In this document: piece by piece, positions 27,525 to 36,621 of the stretch | Layout: every line of letters begins with the position of its first letter | Position numbering within the stretch: the stretch's first letter is position 1 | Origin: M269 sp964640795 | GTDB lineage: Bacteria; Pseudomonadota; Gammaproteobacteria; Enterobacterales; Alteromonadaceae | Reading direction: 5' to 3' | DNA: 64,000 nucleotides | NCBI GenBank assembly: GCA_964640795.1 | Contig: CAZXIN010000005.1 | Location: 98,100-162,099, forward strand | Notes under the pieces: generated by a model | Seen by the model: only the letters and a program-made list of their open reading frames with translations | Databases searched by the model: none | What the model was told of the DNA's origin: nothing | Program-made: the position numbers and the translations under genes

Positions 27525-28898
27525 TTAACGAACAACGAGATATAATGATGTTTTACCACGTTTTATGTTTAACGCGATAACACCTTCTCTACCATCCAAG
27601 TAGTCACTTAATTCTCTGACATTAGCAACAGGGTTCCTGTTGACGCCGACAATAACGTCTCCTTCAACTAAACCGCTTCTTTGAGCCGGTGAACGTTCTT
27701 CGATATCTGAAACAACAACACCGCTGTCACCTTGTTGAGTTGTGCCATTGGTAAGAGTTGCGCCGCTCAAACCTGAGTGAATCTCTTCCGCACTCATCAC
27801 TGCAGCTTCAGCCGACCCAAGGGTTACTTTTACGCTCTCTTTTTTACCATCACGGCGAATGAGTGATAAATCGATCTTAGTCCCAGCACCAAGCGAACCA
27901 ACCTTAGCTCTTAGCTCCTGAAAACCATCGATATCATTGCCATTAATAGAAATAATAATATCACCAGCAACAATTCCCGCTTCTTCAGCTGCAGAATCTG
28001 GCGTTACTTCACGAACAAATGCACCTTTATTGACACTAAGGTTCATCGCTTCTGCTAACCCTGCGTCAACATTTCCACCAGATATACCTAACAACCCTCG
28101 ACGTACTTCGCCAAATTCAATAATTTGGTCGATCAAACTTTTCATCATATTACTAGGAATAGCGAAACCAATACCGACGTTACCGCCGCCAGGTCCAAAT
28201 ATAGCGGTATTGATACCGACTAATTCACCACGCAGGTTTACCAAAGCGCCTCCCGAATTACCTCGGTTAATAGCCGCATCAGTTTGGATAAAGTCTTCAT
28301 AACCTTCTATGTTAAGACTCGAACGTCCCAACGCACTGACAATACCTGACGTGACAGTTTGGCTTAAGCCGAATGGGTTACCAATGGCAATAACAAAATC
28401 ACCCACTCTTAAGTCATCAGAATCTGCCAAATTTAAAGCCACAAGATCTTCATTGTCTACTTGTAACAAAGCAATATCGCTTTGCGGATCAGCACCAATT
28501 TTCTTAGCTTCTAACTCACGTCCATCTTTCAGCGTAACAGTAATTTCGTTCGCATTATCGATCACGTGATTATTCGTCACGATATAACCTTTTTCAGCAT
28601 CGATAATCACACCTGAACCCAATCCTCTAAAAGGACGCTCTTGTGTTTGTTCCCTCGGTGCATTAGGGCCGAAGAAATGGCGAAAGACGTCAGGTAGGCG
28701 TTGACGAGATTGTTGGCTTCCAACGACAGTAATACTAACAACCGCCGGCGTCGTTTCGTCTAGCATAGGTGCTAACGAAGGCATTTCCCCCTTATCTTTG
28801 GAAAAAAATGGCAGTGCAGCATGACTAGAAAGTGCGGTCGCACAAAGAACAGCAAATAAGCTTATGGTAACTGTCATTCGACTGACTGTTTTTCGCAT
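27525..28898 (-). CDS. degQ: DegP/DegQ-type periplasmic serine protease
   Basis: A periplasmic HtrA protease and chaperone. Seen: signal peptide from the ATG at 28898 (MTVTISLFAVLCATALSSHA), catalytic His in VTNNHVIDNANE, Asp in QSDIALLQV, Ser in INRGNSGGALVN, and two PDZ domains (RRGLLGISG and GVVVSDIEERSPAQRSG). 457 residues. I reject a 10-residue longer start at 28928, since GGGAG sits before 28898. degP or degQ cannot be separated by sequence; the degS neighbour favours degQ. Confidence 0.9.
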   Translation of the reverse strand: MRKTVSRMTVTISLFAVLCATALSSHAALPFFSKDKGEMPSLAPMLDETTPAVVSITVVGSQQSRQRLPDVFRHFFGPNAPREQTQERPFRGLGSGVIIDAEKGYIVTNNHVIDNANEITVTLKDGRELEAKKIGADPQSDIALLQVDNEDLVALNLADSDDLRVGDFVIAIGNPFGLSQTVTSGIVSALGRSSLNIEGYEDFIQTDAAINRGNSGGALVNLRGELVGINTAIFGPGGGNVGIGFAIPSNMMKSLIDQIIEFGEVRRGLLGISGGNVDAGLAEAMNLSVNKGAFVREVTPDSAAEEAGIVAGDIIISINGNDIDGFQELRAKVGSLGAGTKIDLSLIRRDGKKESVKVTLGSAEAAVMSAEEIHSGLSGATLTNGTTQQGDSGVVVSDIEERSPAQRSGLVEGDVIVGVNRNPVANVRELSDYLDGREGVIALNIKRGKTSLYLVVR

Positions 28899-28964
28899 AG
28901 CTAATAATCTCCCATAGGAATAAAACAATTAGGTTTCAAAAGACCCAATAATGGGCAATAAAGT

Positions 28965-29414
28965 TCAACTTTTTTCAAGATTGTCAGTGTCTTCTGGCTT
29001 TACACCTTCACCAGCAAACAATCCCGAGCCTGCATTAGCGTAATCTCTCGGCTGATACTCAGCTTCTGTTTTTTCTCTCGACTTCGACGATTGCTTACTA
29101 CTTAAATAAGTATCTGTTGCGCCACCGAAGAACTCGAGTTTCTCTTGCCCAGCTTCAGCATGACTGCGTTGAGTAAACTCCTCAAACTCGTTTATTTTCT
29201 GCTGTAGCATGTCGCACTGATACTGCACGTCACTCACTAAATTCCGAGAATCAGTTATGTGTTGTGCCGTTTGTTGAATCATCAATTGTTTGGCTGTTTC
29301 TTCTTTTTCATCAGTCATTTGATTTTGAGACTGACTCTCAAACCAATATTTCGACAAGAAAAAGCCGATCACAACGCCAACTAGTAATAACAACGCCCCT
29401 ATAATCCAATCCAT
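28965..29414 (-). CDS. zapG: ZapG/YhcB (DUF1043) envelope division-linked protein
   Basis: A 149-residue bitopic protein with an N-terminal membrane helix (IGALLLLVGVVIGFFL) and a cytoplasmic coiled coil (about residues 30-90). In E. coli YhcB/ZapG links division and envelope growth. The position between degQ and zapE is conserved. Confidence 0.88.
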   Translation of the reverse strand: MDWIIGALLLLVGVVIGFFLSKYWFESQSQNQMTDEKEETAKQLMIQQTAQHITDSRNLVSDVQYQCDMLQQKINEFEEFTQRSHAEAGQEKLEFFGGATDTYLSSKQSSKSREKTEAEYQPRDYANAGSGLFAGEGVKPEDTDNLEKS

Positions 29415-29723
29415 ATTGCTCTCTCAGAAACTCGTTTTATCTTATAATACCTGCTCAGCAAAATATGAGGACATTTTATTTTCATTCAAGATGTAACAAA
29501 TCACTTTTATTCGACATAACAATCACACGCTGTAATGATTTGTGTTTTACGCAATGACAAACCTGAGCATGTTGATCTTAGCTCTGTTCGACTTTAGGTT
29601 CATTTTCCCTATCAAATAGATGTAAAATAACCAACAGAGACAGTGAGTACCAATCTATAGTGAGAACTGATCACTATAGATTGATATAAAACGATGGGTA
29701 TGAGTGAGGGCCATAGATAAATA
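29415..29723. promoter_or_regulatory. Divergent region zapG / zapE with perfect palindrome
   Basis: 309 bp with no gene. 29651-29663 (CAATCTATAGTGA) and 29671-29683 are perfect 13-bp inverted repeats with a 7-nt loop, about 40 bp upstream of the zapE start. The symmetry suggests an operator. No candidate regulator was seen. Confidence 0.6.
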
Positions 29724-30830
29724 ATGTTAGACATGACGCCATGGCAAAAGTATCAGCAAGATTTAACACACCCAGATTTTCAAGAAGATGACGCTCAAGC
29801 AAATGCAGTTAAAGAGCTACAACGGTTATACGATGAGCTAACACAACCCAAGAAAAAGAAAAAATGGCGTATTAAGATCCAAAATGCCTTTGGCAAAGGA
29901 CACACTGAGCCCGGTATTCAAGGTATTTATTTCTGGGGCGGTGTTGGTCGTGGGAAAACCTACCTTGTTGATACTTTTTATGAATGCCTACCGTTCGAAA
30001 GGAAAATGCGTATTCATTTCCATCGCTTTATGCATCGTGTACACAAAGAACTGGAGAAGCTAGGCCAACAAAGTGATCCCTTAAAGCACATCGCTGATAT
30101 CTTTGCTAAAGAAGCCGTTGTTATTTGTTTTGATGAGTTTTTTGTTTCGGATATTACCGATGCCATGATACTGGGCACACTGATGGAAGAGCTCTTCGCT
30201 CGAAATGTGGTACTTGTAGCCACATCTAATATTATCCCCGATGAATTATATAAAAATGGTTTACAGCGAGCGCGCTTTCTACCGGCTATTGAACTGATTA
30301 ATCAGAACAATCGTATTGTCAATGTAGACAGTGGTGTTGACTATCGATTACGTACGCTAGAGCAAGCCGAAATATATCACTACCCTTTAGATGATAACGC
30401 TCAAGCTAACCTCCAACGCTATTTCACTCAGTTAGCCCCAGAAGAGGGTTCTTATGGTGAATCTATTGAGGTTGAAAACAGGCTGATCCCAACTATCAGA
30501 AATGCCGACGGTGTCGTCATGTTTGAATTTGATGACCTCTGTAAGAGTGCTCGTAGCCAGTTAGATTATATGGAAATTAGTCGCTGCTACCATACAGTCT
30601 TGGTCGCCAACACCCAACAAATGAACCAACAAACAGATGATGTTGCCCGTCGATTTATCGCAATGATTGACGAGTTTTACGAACGTAATGTTAAACTCAT
30701 TATTTCATCAAGCGTGTCAATGGAAGACTTATACACTGATGGGCAGCTTGTCTTTGAGTTCAAGCGATGTTTGAGTCGACTGCAAGAAATGCAGTCACAT
30801 GACTATTTAGCAACACAACACCTACCGTAA
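29724..30830 (+). CDS. zapE: Cell division ATPase ZapE (AFG1 family)
   Basis: An AAA ATPase associated with Z-ring control at late constriction. Seen: Walker A GGVGRGKTYLVD, FHRFMHRVHKEL, Walker B ICFDEFFVSDITDAM and LVATSNIIPDELYKNGLQRARFLPAI. 368 residues. A second ATG four codons in is also possible. Conserved place before rplM. Confidence 0.93.
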   Translation: MLDMTPWQKYQQDLTHPDFQEDDAQANAVKELQRLYDELTQPKKKKKWRIKIQNAFGKGHTEPGIQGIYFWGGVGRGKTYLVDTFYECLPFERKMRIHFHRFMHRVHKELEKLGQQSDPLKHIADIFAKEAVVICFDEFFVSDITDAMILGTLMEELFARNVVLVATSNIIPDELYKNGLQRARFLPAIELINQNNRIVNVDSGVDYRLRTLEQAEIYHYPLDDNAQANLQRYFTQLAPEEGSYGESIEVENRLIPTIRNADGVVMFEFDDLCKSARSQLDYMEISRCYHTVLVANTQQMNQQTDDVARRFIAMIDEFYERNVKLIISSSVSMEDLYTDGQLVFEFKRCLSRLQEMQSHDYLATQHLP

Positions 30831-30879
30831 ACACAACATTAAGCGAGTGTATAAAATTCATTCAAGCTATTCTAAATTA

Positions 30880-30910
30880 TTGATGACTTTTTAATAGACT
30901 TGTGTATAAT
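30880..30910 (+). promoter_or_regulatory. Probable rplM promoter
   Basis: TATAAT at 30905-30910 with TTGATG at 30880-30885 as an imperfect -35 (19-bp spacing), followed by GC-rich leader sequence. Sits about 135 bp upstream of the rplM start. Confidence 0.55.
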
Positions 30911-30950
30911 TCGCGCCCTGCCCAGTTACCGTCGCTTTGGGAAGCGGCAT

Positions 30951-30982
30951 AGTCAAATCGCTCGAAGGGGCGTCATATTTGA
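30951..30982 (+). promoter_or_regulatory. Candidate L13 mRNA leader hairpin
   Basis: AGTCAAAT (30951-30958) and ATTTGACT (30975-30982) form a perfect 8-bp stem around CGCTCGAAGGGGCGTCAT in the leader before rplM. L13 leaders that bind L13 are known in several bacteria; I infer that role here. Confidence 0.45.
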
Positions 30983-31044
30983 CTTTCAGCCAGGTTTTAA
31001 CTTGGTATTTAGTAACGATTCAAACTTTATTTGGGTAATTTTAA

Positions 31045-31473
31045 ATGAAAACTTTTGTTGCAACACCAGACACAATAAAACGTGAATGGTTCGTGGTTGA
31101 CGCCACAGACAAAACACTAGGTCGTTTATCGACAGAGATTGCTTTGCGTCTTCGCGGTAAGCATAAACCAGAATATACACCACACATGGATACTGGTGAC
31201 TACATCATCGTCATCAACGCTGAGAAGGTACGTGTTACGGGCAATAAAGCTCAGAACAAAATGTACTATTCTCACACAGGTTACCCTGGTGGAATCAAAG
31301 AAATTAACTTTGATAAACTGATACAGCGCAAGCCAGAAATGGTTATAGAGAAAGCGGTCAAAGGTATGTTACCTAAAGGTCCTCTTGGACGTGCAATGTT
31401 CCGCAAAATGAAAGTTTATGCGGGTTCTGAGCACTCACATGCAGCTCAACAACCACAAGCACTTGAGATTTAG
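31045..31473 (+). CDS. rplM: 50S ribosomal protein L13
   Basis: Early-assembly large-subunit protein. Seen: KREWFVVDATDKTLGRLSTEIA, YTPHMDTGDYIIVINA and VKGMLPKGPLGR. 142 residues exactly matches the family. First gene of the rplM-rpsI operon with a long leader. Confidence 0.98.
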   Translation: MKTFVATPDTIKREWFVVDATDKTLGRLSTEIALRLRGKHKPEYTPHMDTGDYIIVINAEKVRVTGNKAQNKMYYSHTGYPGGIKEINFDKLIQRKPEMVIEKAVKGMLPKGPLGRAMFRKMKVYAGSEHSHAAQQPQALEI

Positions 31474-31484
31474 GAGCAAGACCA

Positions 31485-31877
31485 ATGGCAGATAATCAAT
31501 ACTATGGCACCGGTCGCCGCAAAAGCTCAACTGCTCGCGTATTTTTACGTCCAGGCAGTGGTAGCATCGTTATCAACAAACGTTCACTAGAAGAATTCTT
31601 CGGTCGTGAAACAGCACGTATGGTTGTTCGTCAACCGCTAGAGCTTGTTGAAATGACTGAAAAGTTTGACCTTTACATCACTGTTTCTGGTGGTGGTATC
31701 AGTGGTCAAGCAGGCGCAATTCGTCACGGCATCACTCGTGCGTTGATGGAATTTGATGAGACACTTCGTCCAGCATTACGTAAAGCGGGTTATGTTACTC
31801 GTGATGCACGTAAAGTTGAGCGTAAGAAGGTTGGTCTTCACAAAGCACGTAAGCGCCCTCAATACTCAAAACGTTAA
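31485..31877 (+). CDS. rpsI: 30S ribosomal protein S9
   Basis: Contacts P-site tRNA with its basic tail. Seen: YYGTGRRKSSTARVFLRPG, GISGQAGAIRHGITRAL and the terminal KARKRPQYSKR. 130 residues. Eleven bp after rplM, with AGGAG upstream. Confidence 0.98.
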   Translation: MADNQYYGTGRRKSSTARVFLRPGSGSIVINKRSLEEFFGRETARMVVRQPLELVEMTEKFDLYITVSGGGISGQAGAIRHGITRALMEFDETLRPALRKAGYVTRDARKVERKKVGLHKARKRPQYSKR

Positions 31878-31907
31878 TCTCTATAAGATTAATAGAAGTA
31901 ATGTTGA

Positions 31908-31936
31908 AAAACCCGACACTAAGTCGGGTTTTTTAT
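31908..31936 (+). terminator. Rho-independent terminator of rplM-rpsI
   Basis: AAAACCCGACACTAAGTCGGGTTTTTTA: CCCGAC/GTCGGG stem with a U-rich tail about 30 bp after rpsI. Confidence 0.92.
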
Positions 31937-32013
31937 TTATAAAAGCTCCTCATTAACACACCTTCTCATATCTAAAACTTACCTAATCACATAGATTTAT
32001 AGACACCTTAACG

Positions 32014-32124
32014 ATGAGATCGGCCTTCTTAAGCAAAGAAACGTACTTTGTCGCTGCTATTTCAATGTTTTACACAGTAATTCCTTGTGTTCTCTTAGTG
32101 TTTTCTTTTATCATTTCTCGTTAA
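32014..32124 (+). CDS. Possible small membrane protein ORF
   Basis: A 36-codon ORF, MRSAFLSKETYFVAAISM then TVIPCVLLVFSFIISR, with one membrane helix. It lacks a good ribosome site and may be chance. Reported because it fills a gene-free stretch between rpsI and petA. Confidence 0.22.
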   Translation: MRSAFLSKETYFVAAISMFYTVIPCVLLVFSFIISR

Positions 32125-32181
32125 CAAAACTACATTTTTGCCCAAAACAAATTCAAAGAAATTTGACCGGCAAAAGCATAG

Positions 32182-32445
32182 ATACCAATAGTGGTAATTA
32201 TTTGTTTATTCAGCGATAAGAAGAAATACTTAATCAAGGCATTCAAGTGACGGCATAGCAATGCTATGTCAAGCTTGAATAACGTAGAGAAAGCATTTCT
32301 TAATATCGCCCGAAGGGAGTGTCGCTACAACGCTCACTTTTTGTTGCAGTCCATTGAAAGGGAATAGCCCTTCCTAATTGACTGCGCCTCAATTGAGCGT
32401 TTTAGGAAACACTCTGATTGACCAAATAATTACCACCATTGGTAT
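32182..32445. repeat. 264-bp inverted-repeat element upstream of petA
   Basis: 32182-32204 (ATACCAATAGTGGTAATTATTTG, shown here in parts as ATACCAATAG and TGGTAATTATTTG) and 32423-32445 are 23-bp inverted ends with one mismatch. Inside, 32241-32280 folds as ATTCAAG/CTTGAAT with CATAGC/GCTATG at its tip. Motifs ATCAAGGCA (32233) and TAACGTAGAGAA (32280) match those in element B with the same spacing. Right end is 25 bp before petA. Confidence 0.75.
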
Positions 32446-32470
32446 GAATCCAAACTCCGGAGAGAAGTGA

Positions 32471-33064
32471 ATGAGCAATGCGCCCGTAGATAACAGCCGG
32501 CGTCGTTTTCTCACAGTAGCGACATCAGTTGTCGGTGGTGTGGGAGTAATAGGTGCGGCAGTACCTTTTATCGCGTCTTGGAATCCCAGCGAACGAGCAA
32601 AAGCAGCAGGTGCCGATGTCGAAGTAGATATCAGCAAAGTTGAGCCGGGGCAATTGCTCCGTGTAGAATGGCGTAGTAAACCCGTCTGGATAGTCAGGCG
32701 GCCCGCAGAAGCTCTTGCAGCGCTTGGTAAACACGAAGATCAGTTGAAAGATCCTAACTCAGAAAAGGATCAACAACCGGAGTTTGCACGCAACCAATAC
32801 CGTTCATTAAAAGATGAATACTTGGTACTTGTTGGTATTTGTACTCACCTAGGATGCTCACCTCAACACCTTAAAGGTGGTGCGTTTGAAGAGCATGTCG
32901 TTGGCGTTCCAGAAGGTTTCTTCTGCCCTTGCCACGGTTCAAAGTTCGATATGGCTGGCCGCGTATTCCAGAGTGTACCTGCTCCGAGCAATATGGTTGT
33001 TCCTCCTTATCAATACATCGACGATAATACTATTATCATCGGCTCAGAAGCGGAGGGTGCTTAA
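32471..33064 (+). CDS. petA: Ubiquinol-cytochrome c reductase Rieske iron-sulfur subunit
   Basis: Takes the first electron from quinol in the bc1 complex. Seen: Tat-type anchor NSRRRFLTVATSVVGGVGVIG, and [2Fe-2S] ligands in CTHLGCSP and CPCHGSKFD. 197 residues. GGAGAGAAG ribosome site lies between the repeat element and the ATG. First gene of petABC. Confidence 0.97.
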   Translation: MSNAPVDNSRRRFLTVATSVVGGVGVIGAAVPFIASWNPSERAKAAGADVEVDISKVEPGQLLRVEWRSKPVWIVRRPAEALAALGKHEDQLKDPNSEKDQQPEFARNQYRSLKDEYLVLVGICTHLGCSPQHLKGGAFEEHVVGVPEGFFCPCHGSKFDMAGRVFQSVPAPSNMVVPPYQYIDDNTIIIGSEAEGA

Positions 33065-33066
33065 TC

Positions 33067-34335
33067 ATGTGGAAGAATCTATTAGATTGGATTGAATACC
33101 GTATACCTATGATGCGTGTCGCAAATATGCACGCTATTCAATACCCTGCACCTAAGAACATGAACTTCTGGTACGTCTTTGGTTTCTTAGCCACTATCGT
33201 ACTTGTTAACCAAATCGTAACCGGTATCTGGCTAACAATGAGCTATGAGCCTTCTGCTGAAGGTGCGTTTGCTTCAGTCGAATATATTATGCGAGATGTC
33301 GAGTTTGGCTGGTTACTGCGTTATATGCACAGTACTGGTGCATCGGCCTTCTTCATTGTTGTCTACCTTCATATGTTCCGAGGCATGATCTACGGTTCTT
33401 ACCAGAAGCCAAGAGAGTTACTCTGGTTATTCGGTATGTTTATCTACTTAGCCTTAATGGCAGAAGCTTTCATGGGATACGTACTCCCTTGGGGACAAAT
33501 GTCTTATTGGGGTGCTCAGGTTATCGTTTCTTTATTTAGTGCGATTCCTGTGATTGGCCCTGACTTAGTTATTTGGATTCAAGGTGACTATGTTATTTCT
33601 GGTGCAACACTGAACCGTTTCTTTGCGCTTCATGTTATTGCTCTACCTTTAGTGATAGTCATCTTAGTGTTCTTGCATATCATTGCATTACACGAAGTAG
33701 GCTCTAATAACCCGGACGGCGTTGAAGTAAAACGCAAGAAAGGTTCGTTAAGTGAAGAAGAAAAAACTAAATTTGAAATGCACGAATACTACACCAAGAA
33801 ATATGACATCATCGATGATGTAGTGCCTTTCTTCCCGCACATTGTGATGAAGGATTTAGTCGCCTTTAGTATTTTCTTACTTGGCTTTACTTATGTATTG
33901 TTCTTTAATCCCGAACTTGGTGGCTACTTCTTAGAACACCCTAACTTTGAGATTGCTAACCCGCTGAAAACACCTGAGCATATTTTCCCTGTTTGGTACT
34001 TCACGCCTTTCTACGCCATATTGAAAGCTGTGCCTGACAAATTATTCGGTGTTATCGCGATGTTTGCTGCGATTATCTGCTTAGCCTTGTTACCTTGGTT
34101 TGACCGTTCAAGTGTACGCTCTTGGCGTTATCGTTCAGGTTTACACAAAGCTAACCTACTTGTTTTTGCTGTAGTATTTATTGTTCTAGGTTACTTAGGT
34201 GGCACACCTCAAGCACCGTGGAAAGTAACCCTTTCTCAAGTGTGTACGGTTATGTACTTCGCATTTTTTGCGTTATTGATCATCTACAGTAAGAATGAAA
34301 AAACGAAACCATTACCAGCAAGGATTACGAAATAA
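33067..34335 (+). CDS. petB: Cytochrome b of the bc1 complex
   Basis: Eight-helix full-length cytochrome b carrying hemes bL and bH. Seen: paired His in RYMHSTGASAFF/YLHMFRG and FFALHVIALP/VFLHIIALHEVG, GYVLPWGQMSYWGAQVI, and the Qo motif PVWY near residues 308-311. PVWY in place of PEWY is known for beta- and gammaproteobacteria. 422 residues. Overlaps petC by one base. Confidence 0.97.
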   Translation: MWKNLLDWIEYRIPMMRVANMHAIQYPAPKNMNFWYVFGFLATIVLVNQIVTGIWLTMSYEPSAEGAFASVEYIMRDVEFGWLLRYMHSTGASAFFIVVYLHMFRGMIYGSYQKPRELLWLFGMFIYLALMAEAFMGYVLPWGQMSYWGAQVIVSLFSAIPVIGPDLVIWIQGDYVISGATLNRFFALHVIALPLVIVILVFLHIIALHEVGSNNPDGVEVKRKKGSLSEEEKTKFEMHEYYTKKYDIIDDVVPFFPHIVMKDLVAFSIFLLGFTYVLFFNPELGGYFLEHPNFEIANPLKTPEHIFPVWYFTPFYAILKAVPDKLFGVIAMFAAIICLALLPWFDRSSVRSWRYRSGLHKANLLVFAVVFIVLGYLGGTPQAPWKVTLSQVCTVMYFAFFALLIIYSKNEKTKPLPARITK

Positions 34336-35069
34336 TGAAGAAGCTTATCCTTAGTCTTGTATTTTTATTGCCGAGCTTGGCGATGGCTGCAGGTGGTGGC
34401 TATCACCTTGATAAAGCTAACTATGACCTGACCGACAAAGCATCACTTCAGCGCGGTGCGCAATTATTCGTGAACTACTGCTTAGGTTGTCACCAAATGC
34501 AGTATCAACGTTATCAGCGTACGTTTGAAGATCTTGGTATTCCTTTTGAACTTGGCCAAGAGCATTTGCAGTTTACTGGTGAAAAGGTCGGTGATCACAT
34601 GACCAATAACATGAGCTCAGATTCAGCTGCTGCTTGGTTTGGTGCTCCACCACCTGACTTAACGTTGGTCGCTCGAGTACGAACAGCTGATTGGGTATAT
34701 ACCTATCTACGTACCTTTTATGCTGATGACAGCCGTCCATTTGGTGTGAATAATAAAGTGTTCCCAGAAGTGGGTATGCCACACGTATTACAGGAATTAC
34801 AAGGCATTCCATCAGAGACAACAGAAAAGCGTTTAGTTGATGGTGAGATGAAAGATGTCTACGTAGGCCTTAAAGGCGACGGTTCTGGCACTATGAGTGA
34901 AAGCGAATATGACCAAGCCATGCTTGATCTAGTCAATTATCTTGTTTATACAGGGGAGCCCAGCCGCTTAGAATCAGAGAGCATTGGCAAATACGTCATC
35001 GTCTTCTTATTGATACTTTTAGTATTGGTCTATTTACTTAAGAAAGAATATTGGCGCGAAGTGCACTAA
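34335..35069 (+). CDS. petC: Cytochrome c1
   Basis: Heme c1 subunit. Seen: signal peptide (LVFLLPSLAMA), CLGCHQMQ heme site at residues 49-53, and a C-terminal anchor (VIVFLLILLVLVYLL) ending KKEYWREVH. 244 residues. Last gene of the operon, followed by a terminator. Confidence 0.97.
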   Translation: MKKLILSLVFLLPSLAMAAGGGYHLDKANYDLTDKASLQRGAQLFVNYCLGCHQMQYQRYQRTFEDLGIPFELGQEHLQFTGEKVGDHMTNNMSSDSAAAWFGAPPPDLTLVARVRTADWVYTYLRTFYADDSRPFGVNNKVFPEVGMPHVLQELQGIPSETTEKRLVDGEMKDVYVGLKGDGSGTMSESEYDQAMLDLVNYLVYTGEPSRLESESIGKYVIVFLLILLVLVYLLKKEYWREVH

Positions 35070-35095
35070 TTTCAATCAAAATCATGTATAATCCA

Positions 35096-35123
35096 AAAAG
35101 GGGCAAAACAGCCCCTTTTTTGT
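35096..35123 (+). terminator. Terminator of petABC
   Basis: AAAAGGGGCAAAACAGCCCCTTTTTT: GGGGC/GCCCC stem with a T6 tail 27 bp after petC. Confidence 0.92.
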
Positions 35124-35263
35124 TATCCGTTGCTAATAGATTTTACCTTTCAGGCATTAAAAGAAGTTGCCTATCACTGAGGTTTAATGACGACTATTTG
35201 AGTAACCGATTGAGTTTGCGCCTATAGTGGTCGCATTTAAATGAATTTTTTGGAGGATAGTTA

Positions 35264-35896
35264 ATGGCTGTAGCCGCAAATAAACGTTCTATTATGGCGT
35301 TATTTTCTGACACGGTGGACATCTATAGTCATCAAGTACGTATAGTTTTAGCAGAGAAAGGCGTTGGTGTTGAGATAAGCTATGTCGACGCAAAGAACCT
35401 TCCCGAAGACCTTTTGGAGCTTAATCCATATGGCACTGTACCTACATTAGTTGACAGAGACCTCGTTCTCTACACTTCGCATATCATTATGGAGTATCTG
35501 GACGAACGTTTCCCTCATCCCCCATTAATGCCGGTTTATCCAGTATCTCGTGGTCAAAGCCGTCTTATGATGCATAGAATTCAAAACGATTGGTACGTCT
35601 TAGCGGATCAAATCGTCAAGGGTGAAGGTGATGTTGTTGCTGCACGTACACAATTAAGAGAATCACTACTTAGTTTGGCACCGTTGTTTGCTGACAATCC
35701 TTATTTTATGAGTGAAGAGTTTAGCTTAGTTGATTGTTATATGGCGCCATTGTTATGGCGTTTACCTGCGCTAGGAATTGAATTAACAGGCGCTGGTAGT
35801 TTAGAAGTAAAAGAGTATATGGAACGCATCTTCGAGCGCGAATCATTTGTTGCTTCGTTGACTGATCAAGAACGCGAGATCCATAACCCTTTATAA
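35264..35896 (+). CDS. sspA: Stringent starvation protein A
   Basis: GST-fold transcription factor that binds RNA polymerase and affects stress and virulence genes. Seen: thioredoxin-like N-domain (MALFSDTVDIYSHQVRIVLAEKGV, NPYGTVPTLVDRDLVLYTSHIIMEYLDERFPHPPLMP) and an all-alpha C-domain. 210 residues. GGAGGA-type site upstream. Normal neighbour of bc1 and sspB. Confidence 0.95.
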   Translation: MAVAANKRSIMALFSDTVDIYSHQVRIVLAEKGVGVEISYVDAKNLPEDLLELNPYGTVPTLVDRDLVLYTSHIIMEYLDERFPHPPLMPVYPVSRGQSRLMMHRIQNDWYVLADQIVKGEGDVVAARTQLRESLLSLAPLFADNPYFMSEEFSLVDCYMAPLLWRLPALGIELTGAGSLEVKEYMERIFERESFVASLTDQEREIHNPL

Positions 35897-36100
35897 GTCT
35901 TAACTTCCACTCAATATAAGTAACGTCTATAAGCACGCTATTTCAGCGCTTATTTACGTTACTTTAGATGAGTTTAGGGGTACTGAAGTAGCAATACTTA
36001 CGACTCCTTTGAACGCAAGTAACACCATCATGCTTTGTATTTTAAAAGTGATAAGAAGGCAGCATCTTTCAGCACTTCTTATCCTGAGTTGAGGTTAAAT

Positions 36101-36520
36101 ATGAAAATGACATCTAACCAACCTTACCTACTACGTGCGTTTTACGACTGGATTGTGGATAACGACCTTACGCCACATCTCGTTGTGGATGCGACAATGT
36201 CTGGCGTACAAGTACCTCAAGAGCACATAAAAGATGGCCAAATAGTGCTAAATGTATCGCCTACGGCTTGTGCTAAATTGGCTATCAGCAATGTTGATGT
36301 CACATTTGAAGCTCGCTTCGGCGGCGTTGCACGCAGCCTTGTCGTGCCTTGTGCAGCGGTTCAAGCTATCTATGCAAAAGAGAATGGCGCAGGAACTTTA
36401 TTCACTGCTGAAGAGATAGCTGCTGAACATGATGAACTTGAAGCTCTTGATGATACAAGCTCTAAAACTGAACAAGCAAAGCCAGAAAAGAAAAAACCAA
36501 CGCTGACAATAGTAAAATAG
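36101..36520 (+). CDS. sspB: ClpXP adaptor SspB
   Basis: Delivers ssrA-tagged peptides to ClpX. Seen: YLLRAFYDWIVDNDLTPHLVVDA, the tag-binding core ISNVDVTFEARFGG, and an acidic linker with the ClpX-binding tail KKKPTLTIVK. 139 residues. I place the start at the ATG at 36101 after GAGG; a longer frame from 36035 has no support. Confidence 0.94.
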   Translation: MKMTSNQPYLLRAFYDWIVDNDLTPHLVVDATMSGVQVPQEHIKDGQIVLNVSPTACAKLAISNVDVTFEARFGGVARSLVVPCAAVQAIYAKENGAGTLFTAEEIAAEHDELEALDDTSSKTEQAKPEKKKPTLTIVK

Positions 36521-36548
36521 CTAATGTAGGGTTTGTTTACATTTTATA

Positions 36549-36580
36549 GGTAATAAAAAAGGGCCATAAGGCCCTTTTTT
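36549..36580 (+). terminator. Terminator after sspB
   Basis: AAAAAAGGGCCATAAGGCCCTTTTTT: GGGCC/GGCCC stem with flanking A- and T-tracts, so it may also serve dolP on the other strand. Confidence 0.92.
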
Positions 36581-36621
36581 GATTCAATCTAAACTCTAAG
36601 TAATACTGATTGGCATTGGTA

